Source: Bacillota bacterium (lineage in GTDB: Bacteria; Bacillota; Clostridia; Acetivibrionales; DSM-1351). From it: a DNA stretch of 12,294 nucleotides. The notes below the pieces were generated by a model that made no database searches, was not told the origin of the DNA, and saw nothing but the letters and a program-made list of their open reading frames with translations. Shown in pieces: positions 1-6,106 of the stretch. Position 1 is the first letter of the stretch. The number at the start of each line of letters is the position of its first letter. A program made the translations under genes and the position numbers. Location of the stretch: assembly GCA_023412275.1 (NCBI GenBank), contig JAEYNY010000043.1:1-12294 (forward strand). The letters are read 5' to 3'.

Positions 1-72
1 GGGATGGCTGGACTCGAACCAACGAAATGCCAGAGTCAAAGTCTGGTGCCTTACCGGCTTGGCTACATCCCA
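1..72 (-). tRNA. tRNA-Gln (anticodon UUG), 3' end cut by the window edge
   Basis: Read on the minus strand, the sequence folds as a tRNA. The acceptor 5' strand is TGGGATG and the anticodon arm is CCAGA-CTTTGAC-TCTGG, with TTG at the anticodon positions. The T arm contains GGTTCGAGTCC, and the acceptor 3' strand is CATCCC. The anticodon UUG reads CAA/CAG, so this is tRNA-Gln. The U1 start fits the weak U1-A72 pair typical of tRNA-Gln. A72, the discriminator base and any encoded CCA lie outside the window, so the gene is incomplete only at its 3' end. It has its own promoter and lies downstream of prfC on the same strand. Confidence 0.95.
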
Positions 73-90
73 ACGTCAAGCGCAAAACCT

Positions 91-119
91 ATTATAAAGG
101 GGTTTGCACTTTTTGTCAA
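91..119 (-). promoter_or_regulatory. Sigma-A promoter of tRNA-Gln
   Basis: On the minus strand there is a perfect TTGACA (-35, 114-119), a 17-base spacer and a perfect TATAAT (-10, 91-96). Transcription should start near position 84, about a dozen bases before the mature tRNA. This exact consensus match is typical of stable-RNA genes. It lies between the prfC stop and the tRNA. Confidence 0.9.
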
Positions 120-142
120 GCTTTATAGAACAATTTATTTTA

Positions 143-1762
143 TTATTTTTGAACTTTAAAATCTTGGGTTGCTATGTCAATAAGTTTGAGGTCTTTGTTT
201 CTTTCTTCTGCCATACGTATAGACCACTCGTTTTCAAATAGAATGGAATTTCTTCCTTCCTTGTCCTCAACAATAATAGATGTACTTGGCAAGTTTAATT
301 TTCTGGGATCCAGACCTTCATTCTCAATCCATCTGGCATGCCTGAAAGGAAGATTCTGTACACGGAGGGATACTCCGTATTCATTCTTCAGTCTGTATTC
401 AAGGACTTCAAACTGCAAAGCACCTACAACACCGATAATTAATGCTTCTATACCTATATCAATCTGTTTGAATACCTGAATGGCACCTTCCTCGGACAAT
501 TGATCTATTCCCTTAATAAATTGCTTTCTTTTCATTGTGTCAGCAGGAGATACTCTTGCAAAAAATTCGGCAGGGAAGATAGGGATACCTTCAAACCTGA
601 CGTTGCCGTTTCCTTCATATAATGTATCGCCCAGATTAAAAATGCCTGGATCAAACAAACCAATGATATCACCGGGATATGCTTCTTCCACGATTGTTCT
701 TTCCTGAGCCATAAACTGCTGAGGCTGTGAAAGACGTACATCCTTTCCGGCATTTACATGTTTTACGGTCATACCTTTTGTAAACTTTCCGGAGCATATT
801 CTTAAAAAAGCAAGCCTGTCTCTATGAGTTGGATTCATATTTGCCTGAATCTTAAATATAAAGCCGGAGAACTTGTCGCTTTCAGGGTCGATTTCACCAT
901 TGGAAGTTGTCTTAATTCCCGGTGAAGGCGCTAATTCCAAAAAGGATTCAAGGAACGGCTGAACACCGAAATTAGTCATGGCACTTCCGAAGTACATGGG
1001 AGTCAATTCTCCGCTGCGGATTTTTTTCTTGTCGAATTCATCTCCTGCCATATCCAAAAGCTCTATATCTTCACAAAGCTTGTCATGGTAATGGCTTCCC
1101 AGAAGGTCAGCAAATATCTTATCATCAACTTTACCAACTGTTGATGATACCTGAGTTTGTCCATGGGCACCGCCGTCAAAAAGCTCTATTTGTGAAAGTT
1201 TTCTATTATATATACCTTTAAAATCACCCTCTGTACCTATAGGCCAGTTCATAGGGTAGGAGCGGATTCCAAGAACCTGTTCGATTTCTTCCATAAGCTC
1301 AAAGGGGTCTTTGCTGGCACGGTCCATTTTATTTACAAATGTGAATATTGGAATACCCCTCATTTTACAAACATGAAATAACTTTATTGTTTGTGCTTCC
1401 ACACCTTTTGCACCGTCAATAAGCATGACTGCACTATCAGCGGCAACAAGAGTTCTGTAAGTATCTTCACTGAAGTCCTGATGACCGGGTGTATCCAATA
1501 TATTGATACAATAATCGTTATATTCAAACTGCATTACACTGGAGGTAACTGATATTCCTCTTTGCTTTTCAATCTCCATCCAGTCGGACACAGCGTATTT
1601 ATTGGCTTTTCTTGCCTTAACAGAACCTGCAAGTCGGATAGCTCCTCCATAAAGGAGCAGTTTCTCGGTCAAAGTAGTTTTTCCTGCGTCAGGGTGAGAA
1701 ATAATAGCAAAAGTTTTTCTGCGAGATACTTCTTTTTTTATTTCATTTTTTATATCGGGCAT
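143..1762 (-). CDS. prfC: Peptide chain release factor 3 (RF3)
   Basis: RF3 is a ribosome-bound GTPase that removes RF1 or RF2 after peptide release and so recycles them. The 539-residue product has all the GTPase motifs: G1 SHPDAGKT at 22-29, a switch I/G2 segment QRGISVT at 67-73, G3 DTPGH at 90-94 and G4 NKMD at 144-147. A G5-like FGSAM follows, then a domain-2 barrel and the RF3 C-terminal domain. The SHPDAGKT form of the P-loop and the overall length (about 530 in the family) separate it from EF-G. The ATG is preceded by GAGAGGT eight bases upstream (1771-1777). It is transcribed alone from a promoter at 1803-1831. RF3 is not universal in Firmicutes; to my knowledge B. subtilis lacks it. 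No convincing terminator separates it from the tRNA-Gln promoter, so some readthrough into the tRNA is possible. Confidence 0.96.
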   Translation of the reverse strand: MPDIKNEIKKEVSRRKTFAIISHPDAGKTTLTEKLLLYGGAIRLAGSVKARKANKYAVSDWMEIEKQRGISVTSSVMQFEYNDYCINILDTPGHQDFSEDTYRTLVAADSAVMLIDGAKGVEAQTIKLFHVCKMRGIPIFTFVNKMDRASKDPFELMEEIEQVLGIRSYPMNWPIGTEGDFKGIYNRKLSQIELFDGGAHGQTQVSSTVGKVDDKIFADLLGSHYHDKLCEDIELLDMAGDEFDKKKIRSGELTPMYFGSAMTNFGVQPFLESFLELAPSPGIKTTSNGEIDPESDKFSGFIFKIQANMNPTHRDRLAFLRICSGKFTKGMTVKHVNAGKDVRLSQPQQFMAQERTIVEEAYPGDIIGLFDPGIFNLGDTLYEGNGNVRFEGIPIFPAEFFARVSPADTMKRKQFIKGIDQLSEEGAIQVFKQIDIGIEALIIGVVGALQFEVLEYRLKNEYGVSLRVQNLPFRHARWIENEGLDPRKLNLPSTSIIVEDKEGRNSILFENEWSIRMAEERNKDLKLIDIATQDFKVQK

Positions 1763-1802
1763 CTTTTATAACCTCTCGAAATTCTATTTATAACCACGTT
1801 TC

Positions 1803-1831
1803 ATTGTATATTATAGACTTGTTACTGTCAA
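1803..1831 (-). promoter_or_regulatory. Sigma-A promoter of prfC
   Basis: On the minus strand TTGACA (1826-1831) is separated by exactly 17 bases from TACAAT (1803-1808). The predicted start near 1796 gives a leader of about 34 bases before the prfC ATG, including its ribosome binding site. An overlapping TATAAT lies only 10 bases from the -35 and is too close to serve as its partner. Confidence 0.8.
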
Positions 1832-1919
1832 ATAGTAATGAATATTAGAAAATGGTTTTACAATGTTTAATATTGTGTGTTAAAATTTACCAAAGAATAT
1901 GCAAAAGCATCATAATTAT

Positions 1920-1958
1920 TTGAAAGGGTATTTAAAAATTCTTATAGAATAGTATAAT
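1920..1958 (+). promoter_or_regulatory. Possible promoter of the TGS/nucleoside-kinase gene
   Basis: Two -10 candidates lie in this AT-rich stretch. TTGAAA at 1920-1925 is 17 bases from TATAGA at 1943-1948. A perfect TATAAT at 1953-1958 has only a poor -35 at the right distance. Either would give a leader of roughly 45-55 bases. The region is divergent from the prfC promoter. Only one of the two sites is likely to be used, and I cannot choose between them. Confidence 0.4.
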
Positions 1959-2009
1959 TAGGTAAATGTTATATAAAGTCATATACATTAAAGCATTCGG
2001 AGGTTTTGG

Positions 2010-3668
2010 ATGAGCAATAGTCAAATATATATTACAATAAAGAATCAAAAGTATGAATTGAAGGATAGCACTACCTTATTGGAGTTGAGTGAACGCTTTA
2101 AAAAGGAATGCGTATCCACCATTGTTGCAGCAAGAGTTAATAATGATATTAAGGAACTCAGTTTCAGAATAAAAGAAAATGCTGAGATAAGTTTTATAGA
2201 TTTAACCGATGAAGATGGAATGAGAATATACAGGAGAAGCCTGTATTTTATATTTATTATGGCAGTTCATGATGTTTTTCCTGATAGAAAAGCAGTGATA
2301 ACCCATCCTATGAGTAACGGTGTTTACTGCGAGATAAACGGTAAAGCTGAGCTTACTGAGGATGATATTGAGCTGGTTGAGAAAAGAATGAGAGAGATAG
2401 TATCCCAGAAAATACCTTTTGAAAAAAAGGAGATTTCAACAGAAAATGCAAGAAGGCTGTATAAGGACAGTGGCAAACTTGACAAGTATGAAGTGCTGGA
2501 ACACAGGCAGAAACCTTATGTTACTTTTTACAATTGTGGTGGCTATGAAGATTATTATTACGGGTACATGGTACCTGATACAGGGTATATTAATTGTTTT
2601 GCGCTAAAGTTCCATAAACCGGGGGTCGTCATTCAATTTCCATCAAAGACAGACCCTTGCAGACTGCAGCCCTTTACTGAACAGAAAAAGCTGTTTAACG
2701 TATTTATTGAGTATAAAAAATGGGTGAGAATATTAGATATTGAAAACATTGGTTCTCTTAATGAAATTGTAATGGCCGGTGAAATCGGTGATCTTATAAG
2801 AGTAAATGAAGCCCTCCATGAGAAAAAGATTGCCCAGATTGCAGATAAAATAACAAATCATGAAGAGGAAAAAAGAATTGTACTTATTTCAGGCCCATCG
2901 TCTTCAGGCAAAACTACATTTGCTAACAGGTTGGGTATTCAGCTAAGGGTAAACGGTTTTGTACCAAGAACTATTTCCCTTGACAACTACTTTGTAAACA
3001 GGGACAAAACTCCTATAGATGAAGATGGAGAATTTGATTACGAAGCGTTGGAAGCTATTGACATTGAGCTATTTAATGAACATCTTTCACAGTTGCTAAA
3101 GGGTAATGAAGTTGAAATCCCTCTTTATAATTTTGAAAGAGGCTCAAGAGAACCTAAGGGTAAAAAAATGTCTATGAAGGATAATAATATCCTTGTAATA
3201 GAAGGAATTCACGGACTGAATGACAAACTTACCGAATCAGTGTCCAGTGAAGATAAATATAAAATCTATGTAAGTGCATTAACATCTATAAACATTGATG
3301 ACCATAATAGAATACCGTCAACTGATACCAGAATATTAAGGAGAATTGTAAGAGATAATCAATTCAGAGGTTGCTCTGCAATTAACACAATAAACAGGTG
3401 GCCTTCGGTGAGACGAGGTGAGGAAAAAAACATATTCCCCTTTCAGGAAAATGCAGATATTATGTTTAATTCATCCCTTGTATATGAGCTGTGCCTTCTA
3501 AAGGTATATGCAGAGCCTTTGCTCCTTAAACTAGGACCCGATAATGAAAGATACTCGGAAGTGAAAAGGTTAATAGAGTTTTTAAGCTACTTCTTGCCAA
3601 TAGATGCAAAAGATGTTCCCAATAATTCAATTGTAAAAGAGTTTATTGGAGGAAGCTGCTTCTTCTAA
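2010..3668 (+). CDS. TGS + ThrRS-like + uridine-kinase-type nucleoside kinase fusion protein
   Basis: This 552-residue protein joins three modules. Residues about 5-66 form a TGS domain. Residues about 70-215 resemble the second additional (editing) domain of threonyl-tRNA synthetase, including HPMSNGVYCEI, which parallels the synthetase GPxxxxGFYYD segment. Residues about 270-490 form a phosphoribulokinase/uridine-kinase P-loop domain with Walker A GPSSSGKTT at 295-303, a DNYFVNRDKTP substrate segment and a Walker-B-like VIEGIHGLND. A plain uridine kinase is only about 210 residues. The synthetase zinc/editing HxxxH is not kept: the aligned segment reads FIMAVHD. Editing activity is therefore unlikely. 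The family is conserved in clostridia and usually labelled nucleoside or uridine kinase; its true substrate is not evident here. The ATG follows GGAGG (1999-2003) by six bases. It heads a same-strand run of three genes. Confidence 0.85.
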   Translation: MSNSQIYITIKNQKYELKDSTTLLELSERFKKECVSTIVAARVNNDIKELSFRIKENAEISFIDLTDEDGMRIYRRSLYFIFIMAVHDVFPDRKAVITHPMSNGVYCEINGKAELTEDDIELVEKRMREIVSQKIPFEKKEISTENARRLYKDSGKLDKYEVLEHRQKPYVTFYNCGGYEDYYYGYMVPDTGYINCFALKFHKPGVVIQFPSKTDPCRLQPFTEQKKLFNVFIEYKKWVRILDIENIGSLNEIVMAGEIGDLIRVNEALHEKKIAQIADKITNHEEEKRIVLISGPSSSGKTTFANRLGIQLRVNGFVPRTISLDNYFVNRDKTPIDEDGEFDYEALEAIDIELFNEHLSQLLKGNEVEIPLYNFERGSREPKGKKMSMKDNNILVIEGIHGLNDKLTESVSSEDKYKIYVSALTSINIDDHNRIPSTDTRILRRIVRDNQFRGCSAINTINRWPSVRRGEEKNIFPFQENADIMFNSSLVYELCLLKVYAEPLLLKLGPDNERYSEVKRLIEFLSYFLPIDAKDVPNNSIVKEFIGGSCFF

Positions 3669-3679
3669 AAGCCTTTTAA

Positions 3680-3702
3680 ATAGCCGTTTCATGGGCTGTT
3701 TT
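3680..3702 (+). terminator. Weak hairpin after the kinase gene, possible terminator
   Basis: ATAGCC (3680-3685) can pair with GGCTGT (3694-3699), including one wobble, around an eight-base loop. Only a short run of T follows. It could attenuate transcription into the next gene but is a poor intrinsic terminator by sequence. Confidence 0.25.
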
Positions 3703-3768
3703 GCTGGAAGATAAGTTGCAATTATACCAAAATGAAGAGCAGGCAGAACCCAGTTTGGGAGGAAATGT

Positions 3769-4092
3769 ATGACATTGGAAAATCTTTTAAAAAAAATTGA
3801 TGGTAAAGTGTTATCAGAAAATATAAAAGAGATTACTATTGATAATATTTACATATGCGATTTATTGAGCTGGGTGATGTCTCATGCAAAAAAAGGCGAC
3901 GCATGGATTACTGTTTTAACAAACTTGAATGTACCTGCGGTTGCACTTCTCACTGAAGTGGCCTGTGTTATTATACCTGAAGGGATATCTGTGGAAGAGC
4001 TTACACTAAGAAAAGCCAAAGAAAACGGCATCATAATGATCGGCACACAATATAATGCTTTTGATATTTGTAAAAAGTTTTTAGACCAATAG
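3769..4092 (+). CDS. Small stand-alone DRTGG-domain protein (HPr-kinase N-domain-like)
   Basis: The 107-residue protein looks like a single DRTGG-type domain, the fold found next to the kinase domain in some HPr kinases and in phosphotransacetylases. The recognisable pattern is DLLSWVMSHAKKGDAWIT (31-48), then a strand VACVIIPEGI (64-73), a helix rich in E and K, and the ending IMIGTQYNAFDICKKF. The last resembles the PVLSTPYDTFETA ending of the family. No P-loop or other catalytic motif is present, so it is more likely a ligand-sensing or partner-binding domain than an enzyme. Similar small proteins occur in clostridia, often near hydrogenase or serine-kinase genes; here none is adjacent. 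The ATG follows GGGAGG (3757-3762) by six bases. The next gene starts 30 bases after the stop, so the two are probably cotranscribed. The family call rests on remembered pattern similarity. Confidence 0.6.
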   Translation: MTLENLLKKIDGKVLSENIKEITIDNIYICDLLSWVMSHAKKGDAWITVLTNLNVPAVALLTEVACVIIPEGISVEELTLRKAKENGIIMIGTQYNAFDICKKFLDQ

Positions 4093-4122
4093 TTCGTACA
4101 ATTTACGGAGGAAAAATCTTAT

Positions 4123-4920
4123 ATGAATTATATACAAAGCAGCCAGAATTCAACCTTAAAGGAAATCAAATCATTGCACCTTAAAAAAAACAGGGATTCA
4201 CAGGGCGTATATTTTGTAGAGGGAATACGCTTTGTTAACGATGCCATTGACAACGGACAGGTTATATCAAAAATAATAATATCAGATAAGCTGGAAGGCC
4301 TTAGTGGAGGCAGTGAACTCATAGAAAAGGTTAAAACTGTTTGCAGCGACATAAGCCTTGTTCCTGAAAAATTGTTTAAAGAAGTCTCAGATACTCAGAC
4401 CCCTCAAGGTATTCTTGCAGTTCTTAAAAAGAATCAATTTGATTTTGAGCAGGTTATTGAGGAAGGAAATTCTGTGGTAATATTGGATTGTCTACAAGAT
4501 CCCGGCAATGCAGGGACAATTATTAGAACTGCAGATGCCGCGGGAATATCAGCAGTACTTATGTCAAAAGGCTGTGTTGATCTTTATTCTCCAAAAGTTC
4601 TTAGATCTACCATGGGTTCTGTTTTTCATGTACCTATTTTTGAAGGATTGAATATAACCGAAACTATCCAAGTACTTAAACAAAAGGGTTACAAGGTAAT
4701 AGCCTCCCATTTATCAGGCGAAAATAACTACTTCCAGGAGGACCTGACAGGTAGAAGTGCCGTTATTGTGGGCAACGAGGCAAACGGAATTTCTGAAGAA
4801 ACGGCCAATATTGCGGACAGCCTCGTAAAAATACCAATGCCCGGCAAAGCTGAATCCTTAAATGCTTCTGTTGCTGCGTCTATAATGATTTATGAAATAG
4901 TAAGACAAAAAGTCATGTAA
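4123..4920 (+). CDS. SpoU/TrmH-family 2'-O-ribose RNA methyltransferase (YsgA/RlmP-like)
   Basis: This is a 265-residue SPOUT methyltransferase that uses S-adenosylmethionine to methylate ribose 2'-OH groups in RNA. An N-terminal substrate-binding domain (about 1-100, with QGVYFVEGIRFV) precedes the knotted catalytic domain. Motif 1 is DPGNAGTIIRTADA (126-139) with N129 and the catalytic-type R135. Motif 2 is VGNEANGIS (216-224) with E219. Motif 3 is IPMPGKAESLNASVAAS (237-253). The closest described relative by architecture is B. subtilis YsgA (RlmP), reported to methylate a 23S rRNA A-loop guanosine; this assignment is inferred. The ysgA gene normally precedes pheS-pheT, but here pheS lies 6 kb downstream. 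GGAGG (4107-4111) is 11 bases before the ATG, a rather long spacing. No clear terminator follows. Confidence 0.9.
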   Translation: MNYIQSSQNSTLKEIKSLHLKKNRDSQGVYFVEGIRFVNDAIDNGQVISKIIISDKLEGLSGGSELIEKVKTVCSDISLVPEKLFKEVSDTQTPQGILAVLKKNQFDFEQVIEEGNSVVILDCLQDPGNAGTIIRTADAAGISAVLMSKGCVDLYSPKVLRSTMGSVFHVPIFEGLNITETIQVLKQKGYKVIASHLSGENNYFQEDLTGRSAVIVGNEANGISEETANIADSLVKIPMPGKAESLNASVAASIMIYEIVRQKVM

Positions 4921-4937
4921 AATTTTGCTTTAGGCCC

Positions 4938-4966
4938 TTGTAGATTTAACAAGACACGTATATAAT
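4938..4966 (+). promoter_or_regulatory. Promoter of the LacI-family repressor gene
   Basis: A perfect TATAAT (4961-4966) lies 17 bases downstream of TTGTAG (4938-4943), a weak -35. Transcription would start near 4973, just before the palindromic operator at 4977-4990. Bound repressor would then block initiation. Confidence 0.65.
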
Positions 4967-4976
4967 ATTCATATAT

Positions 4977-4990
4977 TGGGAACGTTCCCA
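4977..4990. promoter_or_regulatory. LacI-family operator O1, upstream of the repressor gene
   Basis: TGGGAACGTTCCCA is a perfect 14-base palindrome with the central CG typical of LacI/GalR operators. The same 14 bases recur at 6072-6085 before the phosphorylase gene and nowhere else that I saw in the window. It falls at about +5 to +18 of the repressor transcript, pointing to autorepression. It differs from the Thermobifida CelR box, recalled as TGGGAGCGCTCCCA, only at the two bases flanking the central CG. Confidence 0.88.
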
Positions 4991-5016
4991 TTTTATCAAA
5001 TTTCATGGAGGAGTTT

Positions 5017-6030
5017 TTGAACAATATTTTTGATATAGCAAGAATGGCCGGTGTATCAAAAACTACGGTTTCAAGGGTAATAAACAACCAGCCCGGTGTC
5101 AGGGAGGAAACACGTATAAAGATACAAGAAGCCATAAAAAAGCTAAATTACGTTCCGAATCATGTTGCAAGAAGTCTGGTTTCAAGAAAATCAGGAGTTA
5201 TCGGAGTTGTTTTAAATGAGTTTAATGCCTCTGTGTATCTCAAACTTGCAAATTACCTTGAAAAATATGCTGCTCTATATAACTACAATGTAGTTTTTTG
5301 TAGCTCAAATGATAATTACGAGTCAAAATCCAGATATGTCCAGTATTTCACCGGAGGTGCGGCAGACGGGCTTATATTATTTGGGAGTGATTCAAGAGAC
5401 AGAGAATTGGTTAAGAATGTTCTCAAAACAGGATTTCCATTAGTATTAATAGAGAATTACTTTAATGATATAAAGGTAAATGATGTAATAATTGACAACT
5501 TTTCTGGAGCTGTAAATGTTGTCAACTATCTGGTAGAGTTGGGACATCGTAAAATTGCACACATTACCGGAAATAAAAATCACAAAGTTGCCTTGGAAAG
5601 GCTTAACGGTTATATAAAAGCCTTAAATGAAAACGGTGTAGCCTACAACAAGGAATATGTAGTACATACAGATTCCGGTGAGCAAAGCGGATGCAAAGCT
5701 GCAGACCGATTGCTAAGATTAAAGGAACCTCCCACTGCCATATTTACGTTTAACGATATGCAGGGATATGAGGTAATTCAGAGAGCATCAGAGCTGGGAG
5801 TGAGTGTTCCGCGGGATTTATCAGTGGTTGGGTTTGATAATATTTACGATATACTCAGGTTTATACCGTCAAACATTAGGTTGACTTCCATGAAGCAGCC
5901 TATGGATAAAGTCGCTGAGGCAGCAATTCGTTTAATGATGCAAAATATTGACGATATTAATGCAAAGCCTCAGATTATTTCATTTGAAACAGAAATATTT
6001 CATGGCACTTCTTGTTGTGAAAAGAAATAG
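5017..6030 (+). CDS. LacI/GalR-family transcriptional repressor of the phosphorylase module
   Basis: The product has a LacI-type helix-turn-helix at residues 3-25 (IFDIARMAGVSKTTVSRVIN) and the hinge signature YVPNHVARSL just after residue 45. A periplasmic-binding-protein-like sensor domain fills the rest, including GHRKIAHITG, the FTFNDMQGYEVI segment and VVGFDN. I chose TTG at 5017, giving 337 residues. The in-frame ATG at 5005 is itself part of the Shine-Dalgarno (GGAGGAG, 5007-5013). Starting at TTG also gives the usual LacI beginning, a few residues before the first helix. It probably binds the palindromes at 4977 and 6070, repressing itself and the next gene until a sugar is present. 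By operator similarity to CelR the inducer may be cellobiose or a related disaccharide, but the sensor domain does not settle this. Confidence 0.92.
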   Translation: MNNIFDIARMAGVSKTTVSRVINNQPGVREETRIKIQEAIKKLNYVPNHVARSLVSRKSGVIGVVLNEFNASVYLKLANYLEKYAALYNYNVVFCSSNDNYESKSRYVQYFTGGAADGLILFGSDSRDRELVKNVLKTGFPLVLIENYFNDIKVNDVIIDNFSGAVNVVNYLVELGHRKIAHITGNKNHKVALERLNGYIKALNENGVAYNKEYVVHTDSGEQSGCKAADRLLRLKEPPTAIFTFNDMQGYEVIQRASELGVSVPRDLSVVGFDNIYDILRFIPSNIRLTSMKQPMDKVAEAAIRLMMQNIDDINAKPQIISFETEIFHGTSCCEKK

Positions 6031-6031
6031 C

Positions 6032-6061
6032 TTGATGAAAGCTTAATAAAATAAATATATT
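6032..6061 (+). promoter_or_regulatory. Promoter of the GH94 phosphorylase gene
   Basis: TTGATG (6032-6037), beginning just after the repressor stop codon, is 18 bases from TATATT (6056-6061). The expected start near 6068 puts the operator at about +2 to +19, the same arrangement as upstream of the repressor gene. The phosphorylase can therefore be transcribed on its own as well as by readthrough. Confidence 0.65.
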
Positions 6062-6069
6062 TTAGCATA

Positions 6070-6087
6070 AATGGGAACGTTCCCATT
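6070..6087. promoter_or_regulatory. LacI-family operator O2, upstream of the phosphorylase gene
   Basis: AATGGGAACGTTCCCATT is a perfect 18-base palindrome whose 14-base core is identical to the operator at 4977-4990. The longer symmetry suggests a site at least as strong as O1. It lies between the promoter and the ribosome binding site. It also contains a spurious in-frame ATG at 6071, which would make the operator part of the protein if taken as the start. Confidence 0.9.
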
Positions 6088-6106
6088 ATATGCAGAGGAG
6101 GTAAAT

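Noticed and set aside
174..479. 101-codon plus-strand open frame opposite prfC
   Set aside because: It lies wholly within the antisense of the conserved RF3 C-terminal region, with no protein signature of its own.
1938..1950. Small inverted repeat ATTCT-TAT-AGAAT near the kinase gene promoter, considered as an operator
   Set aside because: Five base pairs in very AT-rich DNA, with no second copy seen; chance is sufficient.
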